A DNA stretch of 64,000 bases from Rhodovulum sp. 12E13 (GTDB lineage Bacteria > Pseudomonadota > Alphaproteobacteria > Rhodobacterales > Rhodobacteraceae): assembly GCF_003340565.1 (NCBI RefSeq), contig NZ_QPLK01000015.1, positions 1-64,000 on the forward strand, in the 5' to 3' direction. Below, one piece after another: positions 57,509 through 64,000 of the stretch (position 1 is its first letter; every line of letters begins with the position of its first letter). A model generated the notes under the pieces. That model saw only the letters and a program-made list of their open reading frames with translations, did no database searches and was not told the origin of the DNA. A program made the position numbers and the translations under genes.

Positions 57509-58462
57509 TCAGCCCGTGCCGCTCTCGCGGGGCTGGCGGTGCCAGAGCGGCGGGGGCAGGGCGCGATTATCCCGCTCGAGAGTCTCTTCCGCCTCGGCCA
57601 GCGCGCGGTGAAAGGCGGGGCGGTCGATCTCCTGCAGCACGCGCCGCGCCCAGAGACCGCTGAGGAACGGACGGTCCTGTGCCGCGAGCACCCTGAGCAC
57701 CGACCGCAGGTAGGGGCGGTGCCGGTGCCGCTTCCGCCAGATCCGCGCGAACGAGCGCCGGTCGAGCCGCCCCAGCGCCGCGGCACGCACCAGCGGCCAG
57801 GTCACCCCCATCTCGGCCAGCGCCTGGTCGGTCTGCCAGCCCAGATGCGCGGTGCGGAAATGCTGCGCCCGCGGCCCGAAGAGCGCGGCATGCATCGCGT
57901 CCTCGCTGACGGTCGGGTCATAGATCAGCGACACGCGCTCGGCGGCCTCGACCATCGCGGGCGCATAGCCGTATCGGCCCGTGAAATCCAGCCGCCGCGC
58001 GCCCATGAAGCGATGGTCCCACACGGCGCGGGCCGGATCGAGCGTCGCCTGCGGCCGGATCGCCAGCACCGCCGCGCCCGGGGCGGCGACCGAGAAGGCG
58101 CAGGCGGCATAGCCCTCGGCCCCGGCGCCGTAGAACAGCACGCGGTCGAACAGATCGAAGAAGCCGTCGTCCACCAGGTCGTCGAAGAAGGCATAGACCT
58201 CGGCATCGCGGAACCACGTCGTGCCCTCGGAATAGAGGCAGAGCTGCGACCAGCCCTCGCGCCCGGCCAGGCGCAGGCCGGCGGGCAGCTTCTCGCCCTC
58301 CTGCGCGCGGATGTCCTCGGCGTTCTCGAAGGTGACGAGCAGAACCTCCTGATCCTCCTCGGTGTAGAGGGCGCCATGGCGCTCGGCGAGCCGCGCGTGG
58401 AAGCCGTGCTCCATCGCGTGCTGATCGAGCCGGGAAAGCCAGGCTGCCGTCGTCGTCGTCAT
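57509..58462 (-). CDS. Rhodobacterales-specific protein of unknown function
   Basis: A 317-residue protein of a family restricted, to my knowledge, to Rhodobacterales, and often mislabelled phosphoadenosine phosphosulfate reductase. It lacks PAPS reductase motifs. Recognisable conserved parts: EEDQEVLLVTFENAEDIR, EGWSQLCLYSEGTTWFRD, FYGAGAEGYAACAFSVAAPGA (a nucleophile-elbow-like turn) and RRLDFTGRYGYAP. The second half has basic RIWRKRHRHRPYLR. The start at MTTTTAAW is preceded by a weak GGAGGCACG site. Cytoplasmic; function unknown. Convergent with prfB. Confidence 0.8.
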   Translation of the reverse strand: MTTTTAAWLSRLDQHAMEHGFHARLAERHGALYTEEDQEVLLVTFENAEDIRAQEGEKLPAGLRLAGREGWSQLCLYSEGTTWFRDAEVYAFFDDLVDDGFFDLFDRVLFYGAGAEGYAACAFSVAAPGAAVLAIRPQATLDPARAVWDHRFMGARRLDFTGRYGYAPAMVEAAERVSLIYDPTVSEDAMHAALFGPRAQHFRTAHLGWQTDQALAEMGVTWPLVRAAALGRLDRRSFARIWRKRHRHRPYLRSVLRVLAAQDRPFLSGLWARRVLQEIDRPAFHRALAEAEETLERDNRALPPPLWHRQPRESGTG

Positions 58463-58564
58463 CGTGCCTCCGCTCGGGGTCCCTTTCACCTTACCGCGAC
58501 TTGGTAAACCGGGAATGGGGCGGAATTGGGAGCGCGCGGCGGCGCGCGGGCCGCCGACGCAAGG

Positions 58565-59110
58565 TCATGGGCGACGAAAGACGCAGGCGCCGTCGCGCGT
58601 GAGGTCGGCGTCGGGGGCGAGGCCCGCCGCCGATGCGGCCTCGGTCACGGTGTCGGGCGGCCGGCCCGCGTCACCGCCCGCGGCGGCGAGGGCGCTGAGG
58701 GTCGGTAGCGCCGGGAGGCGGGGCAGGGGGCTGGTCGTCGCGTCGAGGAAGAGCAGGGCGGGGGCAAAGTCCGGCAGAGCCTGCGCTTCGAGAAGGGACA
58801 GGCGCGGCAGGCCGTTGAGGCGGGCGAGCGCCGCGAGATGCGCGCGGCGCTCAGGGTCCGGCTCGACGATCGCCAGATGGGGCAGGCCGAGCTTGCCCGC
58901 CAGCAGCGCCACGATGTGCCCGCATCCGCTGCCGATCACGGCCGCCCTGGCGTCTGCTCGGGCGAGGGCGAAGGCGGCCGCCGTCAGGCCGGGCTGCCAC
59001 GCGCCGGCCTCGAGCGCGGCCGCCGTGCCGACGTCGATCACGCCGGTATCCCGCGGCAGGTGCAGGCCGCGCCAGCGCAGCGGCCGCGTGCCCGTGGCCT
59101 GTGCGCCCAT
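58565..59110 (-). CDS. Rossmann-fold methyltransferase-like protein
   Basis: A 181-residue protein with a SAM-binding-like segment [17 protein letters not shown] followed by [14 protein letters not shown], as in class I methyltransferases, and an N-terminal region reminiscent of FkbM-type proteins. It is short, and the motifs beyond strand 4 are hard to find, so activity is uncertain. The gene starts 10 bp after the gcdH stop and is probably co-transcribed with it. Confidence 0.6.
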   Translation of the reverse strand: MGAQATGTRPLRWRGLHLPRDTGVIDVGTAAALEAGAWQPGLTAAAFALARADARAAVIGSGCGHIVALLAGKLGLPHLAIVEPDPERRAHLAALARLNGLPRLSLLEAQALPDFAPALLFLDATTSPLPRLPALPTLSALAAAGGDAGRPPDTVTEAASAAGLAPDADLTRDGACVFRRP

Positions 59111-59120
59111 GCGCCGGCGC

Positions 59121-60350
59121 TCAGCCGAACGCCTGCAGCCCGGTCTGCGCGCGCCCGAGGATCAGCGCATGGATGTCGTGGGTGCCCTCGTAGGTGTTCA
59201 CCGTCTCGAGGTTGGCCATGTGGCGGAAGACGTGGAAATCCTCGCTGATCCCGTTGCCGCCGTGCATGTCGCGCGCCTCGCGCGCCACGGCGAGCGCCTT
59301 GCCGCAATTGTTGCGCTTCATCAGGCTGATCGCCTCGGGCGCGGCGGTATGCGCCTCCATCATGCGGCCGAGCGCCAGCGCCCCCTGCAGGCCCAGCGCG
59401 ATCTCGGTCTGCATGTCGGCGAGCTTTTTCTGGAAGAGCTGGGTGGCGGCGATCGGCTTGCCGAACTGCTTGCGGTCGAGCCCGTAGGCGCGGGCGGCGT
59501 GCCAGCACGCCTCGGCCGCGCCCATCACGCCCCAGGCGATGCCGTAGCGGGCGCGGTTGAGGCAGCCGAACGGCCCCTTCAGCCCCTCGACGCCGGGCAG
59601 AAGCGCGTCCTCGCCCACCTCGACCCCGTCCATCACGATCTCGCCGGTGACCGAGGCGCGCAAGGACAGCTTGCCGCCGATCTTGGGGGCGGTCAGCCCC
59701 TGCGCCCCCTTCTCGAGCACGAAGCCCTTGATCTTGCCGTCATGCGCGTCGGACTTCGCCCAGACCACGAAGACATCGGCGATCGGCGCGTTCGAGATCC
59801 ACATCTTGGAGCCGGTGATGCGGTAGCCGCCCTCGACCTTCTCGGCGCGGGTCTTCATGCCGCCGGGGTCGGAGCCGGCATCGGGCTCGGTCAGGCCGAA
59901 GCAGCCGATCAGCTCGCCCCTGGCGAGGCCGGGCAGATACTTCCGCTTCTGGGCCTCGGTGCCGTAGGCGTGGATCGGGTACATCACCAGCGACGACTGA
60001 ACCGACATCATCGAGCGATAGCCCGAGTCGACCCGCTCGACCTCGCGGGCGATCAGCCCGTAGCTGACATATCCCGCGCCGAGCCCGCCGTATTCCTCGG
60101 GGATGGTGACGCCGAGCAGGCCCGCCTCGCCCATCTCGGAAAAGATCGACGGCTCGACCGTCTCGGCCGCATAGGCGGCGGTCACGCGCGGCTGGAGGCG
60201 CGACTGCGCGAACTCGTGCGCGGCATCGCGCAGCATCCGCTCGTCCTCGGTCAGCTGCGACTCGAGGCCCAGCGGATCCTCCCAGACGAACGGGGCGAGG
60301 TTGGGGCGGTCGGCCTCGGCGGCGGCGGCGACGGGCGTCTCGACGTTCAT
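59121..60350 (-). CDS. gcdH: Glutaryl-CoA dehydrogenase
   Basis: FAD enzyme of lysine/tryptophan/benzoate catabolism, converting glutaryl-CoA to crotonyl-CoA by oxidation and decarboxylation. 409 residues of acyl-CoA dehydrogenase fold: [20 protein letters not shown] (FAD/acyl contact), [26 protein letters not shown], and the catalytic Glu in [20 protein letters not shown], which distinguishes GcdH from other family members. Glutamate-to-electron-transfer-flavoprotein partners are elsewhere. Confidence 0.94.
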   Translation of the reverse strand: MNVETPVAAAAEADRPNLAPFVWEDPLGLESQLTEDERMLRDAAHEFAQSRLQPRVTAAYAAETVEPSIFSEMGEAGLLGVTIPEEYGGLGAGYVSYGLIAREVERVDSGYRSMMSVQSSLVMYPIHAYGTEAQKRKYLPGLARGELIGCFGLTEPDAGSDPGGMKTRAEKVEGGYRITGSKMWISNAPIADVFVVWAKSDAHDGKIKGFVLEKGAQGLTAPKIGGKLSLRASVTGEIVMDGVEVGEDALLPGVEGLKGPFGCLNRARYGIAWGVMGAAEACWHAARAYGLDRKQFGKPIAATQLFQKKLADMQTEIALGLQGALALGRMMEAHTAAPEAISLMKRNNCGKALAVAREARDMHGGNGISEDFHVFRHMANLETVNTYEGTHDIHALILGRAQTGLQAFG

Positions 60351-60512
60351 GGCATCTCTCCTCACGCTTGGCCCTGATCTATGGCAACAGGCGCCGAGGG
60401 GCAACGCCGGCCCGTGGCGCCACCCGCACCTACCGACGATCGGCGCGCGCGCTTGCCCCGCCCGTGACGGCGCTAGGTCATGGAGGCGCACTTACCGAAG
60501 GGAGAGAGAGAG

Positions 60513-61274
60513 ATGACCCGCACGCCCCTCACCGCCACGCTGGCGATCGTCGCCGCCGGTACCCTCGTCACGCCGGCCGCCGCCGAGCTCGTCATGCAGG
60601 ATTTCGACTACGAGGTCGGCGGCGTGCCGATGCAGGGCCACGTGGCGCGCAATACCGCCGTCGAGCCGCGCGGCACGGTGCTGATCGTCCACGACTGGGA
60701 CGGGCTGACCGACTACGAGGAGACGCGCGCCGGGATGCTGGCCGCGCTCGGCTATACCGCCGTCGCGATCGACGTGTACGGGCGCGACAACCGTCCCACC
60801 TCGATGGAGGAGAACCGCGCCCGCTCGGGCGAGCTCTACGCAGACCGCGAGCTGTTCCGGCAGCGCCTGACGGGCGCGCTCGAGGCGGCGCGGGGCCTCG
60901 ACGGCGTGGACGACGACATCGCCCTCATCGGCTACTGCTTCGGCGGTGCCGCCGTGCTCGAGGCGGCCCGCGCCGGCATGGACGTCGACGCCTTCGTCAG
61001 CTTCCACGGCGGGCTGCCGACGCCCGAGGGGCAGAGCTACGAGGGCGCCTCGGGGCCGGTGATGTTCTTCCACGGCTCGGCCGACCCGGTCTCGGGCCCC
61101 GGCGACCTCGCGCAGGTCATGGCCGAAATGCTGGAGGCGGGCGTCGAGCACCAGGCGCACATCTATGGTGGCGCTCGGCATTCGTTCACCGTCTGGGGGT
61201 CGAACGACTACGATCTGGAGGCCGACACCGCGTCGTGGAGCGCGCTGCAGGCATTCCTCGCCGAAGAGCTCTGA
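60513..61274 (+). CDS. Exported dienelactone hydrolase family protein
   Basis: A 253-residue alpha/beta hydrolase with an N-terminal Sec signal (about residues 1-24, ending AAAEL). It shows GYCFGG with the Cys nucleophile of dienelactone hydrolases, an Asp in HGSADPVSG and the His in GGARHSFTVWG. The ATG has a GGGAGAGAGAG site. Substrate unknown; extracytoplasmic location suggests scavenging of esters or lactones. Convergent with tetR, only four bases apart. Confidence 0.93.
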   Translation: MTRTPLTATLAIVAAGTLVTPAAAELVMQDFDYEVGGVPMQGHVARNTAVEPRGTVLIVHDWDGLTDYEETRAGMLAALGYTAVAIDVYGRDNRPTSMEENRARSGELYADRELFRQRLTGALEAARGLDGVDDDIALIGYCFGGAAVLEAARAGMDVDAFVSFHGGLPTPEGQSYEGASGPVMFFHGSADPVSGPGDLAQVMAEMLEAGVEHQAHIYGGARHSFTVWGSNDYDLEADTASWSALQAFLAEEL

Positions 61275-61278
61275 GAGC

Positions 61279-61851
61279 TCAGCCGCCGCCCGCGAGACGA
61301 CGCGCCAGCGACTCGATCATGTCGACGGGGTCGTGCGGGGGCGGCGTTCCGGCATCCTCGGCGCGCACGAGCGTCAGGACGAGGCCGAGCACGGCGGCGT
61401 GGATCGCGGCGGCATCGGCGCTGCGCGCGTCGCTTTCGCCGTCGAGGCTGGCGGCAAGGTCGGCGAGAACCGGCGCGGCGATCCGGCCCGGCCGCGAGTC
61501 GGCCGCCCCCGAGGTGGCGGGCGGCGTGAGGTAGACGAGCCGGAATCGGTCGAGATCCTCGAGGTGAAAACCCGCCACCGCCTCGACGAAGGCGCGCACC
61601 GCCTCGGGCCCGCGCCGCCCCCGCAGCGCTGCGCGCGCCGCCCCCGCCTCGGCCGCGACGTCGGGCAGGAGGGTCTCGGCCAGCAGCGCATCCTTGGTCG
61701 GAAACCAGTATATCACGGCCTGTTTCGACTTGCCGAGGCGCCTGGCCACCGCGTCGAAGGTCAGGCCGCGCGGCCCGTTCGCGCGGAGCACGTCGCGGGC
61801 GATGCGCAGGATTCGCTCGCGCGTGTCCGCCCTGCCTGCCTCTGTCGACAT
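61279..61851 (-). CDS. TetR-family transcriptional repressor
   Basis: A 190-residue regulator with the TetR HTH at residues 10-55 (RERILRIARDVL..., LTFDAVARRLGKSKQAVIYWFPTKDAL) and an all-helical ligand domain. A perfect 7-bp palindrome lies just upstream, so it probably represses itself. Other targets and the ligand are unknown; the neighbouring hydrolase gene is on the opposite strand and has no copy of the palindrome nearby. Confidence 0.93.
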   Translation of the reverse strand: MSTEAGRADTRERILRIARDVLRANGPRGLTFDAVARRLGKSKQAVIYWFPTKDALLAETLLPDVAAEAGAARAALRGRRGPEAVRAFVEAVAGFHLEDLDRFRLVYLTPPATSGAADSRPGRIAAPVLADLAASLDGESDARSADAAAIHAAVLGLVLTLVRAEDAGTPPPHDPVDMIESLARRLAGGG

Positions 61852-61868
61852 GATGCGCTCCCGTGCTC

Positions 61869-61885
61869 GCCTACCGGCGGTAGGC
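61869..61885 (-). promoter_or_regulatory. Probable TetR operator
   Basis: GCCTACC-GGC-GGTAGGC, 17 bases before the tetR start and overlapping a TAGCCT -10-like box (61882-61887), with TTGCCC at 61906-61911 as -35. Confidence 0.6.
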
Positions 61886-61936
61886 TAGGCGCGCGCGCCG
61901 CGTGCGGGCAAGGGCAATGGCAAGGGCAGGCGACAC

Positions 61937-61967
61937 GCAAAAGCCCCGTCGCGGTTGCGGCGGGGCT
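61937..61967 (-). terminator. Rho-independent terminator of infC
   Basis: On the minus strand a stem AGCCCCG/CGGGGCT, extended by CGC/GCG with one mismatch and an AACC loop, followed by TTTT. Confidence 0.7.
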
Positions 61968-62010
61968 GGGGCTGGGCGGGCCGTGATCCGCAGGAGGCCG
62001 GCTCAGGGGG

Positions 62011-62556
62011 TCATTTGGCGATCGGGCCGATCATCATCACCATCTGGCGCCCTTCCATCTTGGGCATGTTCTCGACCTTGCCAAGGGTCTTCACGTCTTC
62101 GGCCACGCGTTCGAGCAGGTCGCGCCCGAGGTTCTGGTGGGCCATTTCCCGGCCGCGGAAGCGCAACGTGACCTTCACCTTGTCGCCAGCCTCCAGGAAG
62201 CGGGTGACGTTGCGCATCTTGACGTCGTAATCGTGGCTGTCGGTGTTGGGGCGGAACTTCACCTCCTTCACCTCGATCGTCTTCTGCTTCTTCTTGGCCT
62301 CGGCCTCGCGCTTCTGCTGCTCGTACTTGAACTTGCCGAAGTCCATGATCTTGCAGACGGGCGGGGTCGCGTTGGGCGAGATTTCCACCAGGTCGAGGCC
62401 CACCTGCTCGGCAAGCTCGAGAGCCCGCTCGGGCTTGACCACGCCGACGTTCTGGCCGTCCGGGCCGATCAGGCGAATCTCGGGGGCGCGGATGCGTGCG
62501 TTGACGCGGGGGCCGGTGTCGCGCGTGGGGGGCGCGTTGTGAGGTCTGCGGGCTAT
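62011..62556 (-). CDS. infC: Translation initiation factor IF-3
   Basis: IF-3 keeps ribosomal subunits apart and checks the start codon; 181 residues. N-domain with [28 protein letters not shown], linker rich in Lys/Glu ([22 protein letters not shown]), C-domain with [18 protein letters not shown]. The likely start is ATA at 62556 (an atypical codon as expected for autoregulated infC): the AAGGA ribosome binding site is 8 bases upstream of it, whereas in-frame ATG (62565) overlaps that site and ATC (62562) is too close. Terminator follows. rpmI/rplT are not adjacent. Confidence 0.95.
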   Translation of the reverse strand: MARRPHNAPPTRDTGPRVNARIRAPEIRLIGPDGQNVGVVKPERALELAEQVGLDLVEISPNATPPVCKIMDFGKFKYEQQKREAEAKKKQKTIEVKEVKFRPNTDSHDYDVKMRNVTRFLEAGDKVKVTLRFRGREMAHQNLGRDLLERVAEDVKTLGKVENMPKMEGRQMVMMIGPIAK

Positions 62557-62826
62557 GGCGATCATCCTTCGGTGGTTGGGGAAAAGTGGTCGCAACATAC
62601 CGTTTTCGCGGGGTCCTTTCAAGGCGCGACAGGCGACGCAGCATCCTCGTCCGACGCGGGGCCCGGGGCCGGCGTCGCGGGGCCGGCGTCGCGGGGCTGG
62701 CGCCTGACGATCGGGCGTTTCCCATGCGCCGGACCCGTGGCAAGGGAGAGGGGTGGCCCGGGCCGGCCGAGTCGCCCGTTTCTCCGGCCAGGCCGCGTTG
62801 TGTTTTCCGTCGACCGGAGGCCCGCC

Positions 62827-62964
62827 ATGACCCGCGTGACCGCCCTCATCATAGCCCTCGTCGCCATCGCCACCGGCGCATGGCTCTACTGGGACAGCCT
62901 CGACACGGCGCCCGAGGCACCCGCAGTGGCACCAGCCGAGGCGCCCGCCACGCCGGCGGACTAG
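62827..62964 (+). CDS. Single-pass membrane protein of 45 residues
   Basis: An N-terminal helix [18 protein letters not shown] (about residues 5-22) followed by an acidic, Ala/Pro-rich periplasmic tail ([20 protein letters not shown]). The ATG has a GGAGG site 7 bases upstream. No homologous family recognised and no partner evident; the next 290 bp contain no clear gene. Confidence 0.6.
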   Translation: MTRVTALIIALVAIATGAWLYWDSLDTAPEAPAVAPAEAPATPAD

Positions 62965-63257
62965 CCGCCCCCGCGCATGCTCCCGACGCGGTGACGGGGG
63001 GCGGCCGCGTGTCGGAAGCGACGGGGGTCGCGGCGCTCGGCGCGGCGACGTCACTCCCGGACGACAGCCCGCAGGAGGCGCGACTGCACACAAGGGCGAT
63101 CCGGGCCGACGAGGCCCGGCCTCTCGCCTGCTTCCCCATCGTGAAGGGCGGCATCAGAGAGCGTTCGGCGGGGCCGCTGGAGGAGGGGCCCGCCACCGAG
63201 GCGGCCCGCACAGCAAGCGGCCAACGCGCCGGCCCTTTCGGGGCGGGGCAGACGATG

Positions 63258-64000
63258 TCAGCCGACGAAGGCCTTTTCCACCACGTATTCGGCGGGCTCC
63301 GAATTGGCGCCCTCGCGCAGCCCGTGACCCTCGAGAAAGGCCTTCATGTCGAGGTTGAAGGGCAGCGATCCGCAGACCATCGCGCGGTCGGTCTCGCGCG
63401 AGAGCCCGCCCTCGATGCCGAGATCGCGGAACACGGTGCCATCCTCGAGCAGCGTGGTGATCCGGCCCATGCGCGGGCTCTCCTCGCGGGTGGTCGTGGG
63501 GTAGTAGAGCAGCTTGTCGGCGAAGCCTTCGCCGATCAGCTCGGCCAGCACCTCGTCGCGGCGCACCTCGTCGACGAGGCGCCGGCCGTATTCCAGCTCG
63601 GCCACCTCGCGGCAGGTATGCGTGAGGATCACCTGGTCGTAATCATGGTAGGTCTGCGGCTCGCGGATGAGCGAGGCATAGGGAGCGATGCCGGTGCCGG
63701 TGGCGAAGAACCACAGCCGCTTGCCGGGCAGCAGCGCGTCGTGGACGAGCGTGCCCACCGGCTTGGGCTTGAGGATGATCTCGTCGCCCGGGCGGATGTG
63801 CTGAAGGCGCGAGGTGAGCGGGCCGTCCTGCACCTTGATCGAGTAGAACTCCAGCTCGTCGTCCCAGTCGGGCGAGGCGATGGAGTAGGCGCGCAGCAGG
63901 GGGCGGCGCTTGCCCGTCTGCGGGTCGGGCTCGCCCATCAGCCCGATCATCACGAATTCGCCCGAGCGGAAGCGCAGCGAGCGCGGCCGTGTCGTGCGGA
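63258..64000 (-). CDS. fpr: Ferredoxin-NADP reductase, 5' end outside the window
   Basis: FAD enzyme exchanging electrons between NADPH and ferredoxin/flavodoxin, important in oxidative-stress defence. The visible 247 residues begin with TTRPRSLRFRSGEFVMIGL; the FAD-binding RAYSIASPDWDDELEFYSI, NADP-binding FATGTGIAPYASLIREP, CGSLPFNLDMKAFL and the C-terminal YVVEKAFVG are as in subclass-II bacterial Fpr. The frame stays open to the window edge; an internal ATG at 63953 is not the start. Confidence 0.95.
   Translation of the reverse strand, partial: RTTRPRSLRFRSGEFVMIGLMGEPDPQTGKRRPLLRAYSIASPDWDDELEFYSIKVQDGPLTSRLQHIRPGDEIILKPKPVGTLVHDALLPGKRLWFFATGTGIAPYASLIREPQTYHDYDQVILTHTCREVAELEYGRRLVDEVRRDEVLAELIGEGFADKLLYYPTTTREESPRMGRITTLLEDGTVFRDLGIEGGLSRETDRAMVCGSLPFNLDMKAFLEGHGLREGANSEPAEYVVEKAFVG

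Overview
The window is a GC-rich (about 70%), gene-dense stretch of an alphaproteobacterial chromosome, almost certainly from the Rhodobacterales/Rhodobacteraceae. The pointers are family-specific proteins (DUF6314, a Rhodobacterales-only 317-residue family, a VPLPA-CTERM protein, double-length dCTP deaminase), the order DUF177-rpmF-plsX-fabH-ihfA-merR, the run dgt-argS-SPOR-nagZ-scpA-scpB, an alphaproteobacterial LexA box (GTTC-N7-GTTC) and TTGac-N16/17-TAt-type promoters. There is no rRNA, CRISPR array, phage or plasmid module. The only mobile element is the 3' part of an IS256-family transposase at the left edge.

Layout: 1-11.3 kb holds the transposase tail, a 54-residue protein, gap, a 46-residue membrane protein, trpE, ppiD, an aminotransferase, ligA and recG. 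At 11.3-11.7 kb is a self-contained SOS-type unit: LexA box, 40-residue membrane peptide and terminator. 11.7-18 kb holds an Fe-S scaffold gene, hisI, the trmFO-methyltransferase-gluQ cluster, an LpxL-like acyltransferase and an orphan fliG. 18-28.6 kb holds a 16-bp tandem repeat, a small exported Cys peptide, purB, DUF6314-bioY, an AlkB-like gene divergent from alkA-esterase, xthA, an FKBP isomerase, a BCCT transporter, erpA and dgt. 28.9-34.5 kb is argS-SPOR-nagZ-scpA-scpB. 34.6-42 kb has a frameshifted VPLPA-CTERM gene, dcd, tRNA-Pro(GGG), the ihfA/fabH/plsX/rpmF group and bamE. 42-49.4 kb has msrB, olsB, a tctCBA tricarboxylate importer, a Usp protein and purF. 49.6-64 kb has two tandem paralogous small proteins, an SDR, an amidase, a lipoprotein hydrolase, mrcA, prfB, gcdH, a dienelactone hydrolase with tetR, infC and a partial fpr.

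Functionally this is mostly core genome: replication and repair (ligA, recG, alkA, xthA), translation (argS, prfB, infC, rpmF, trmFO, gluQ), lipid and envelope synthesis (plsX, fabH, mrcA, amidase, nagZ, bamE), nucleotide metabolism (purB, purF, dcd, dgt) and chromosome organisation (scpAB, ihfA). The less ordinary items are the SOS-controlled peptide, an interspersed repeat family of roughly 80-bp long and 23-bp short copies, an AlkB-like protein that has lost its iron ligands, a VPLPA-CTERM gene broken exactly at a CTT-TGA site, an infC whose best-placed start is AUA, and several clean palindromes in front of tctC, the BCCT gene, fliG, ihfA and tetR. I did not find a convincing new multi-gene system; the SOS peptide unit and the repeat family are the best leads.
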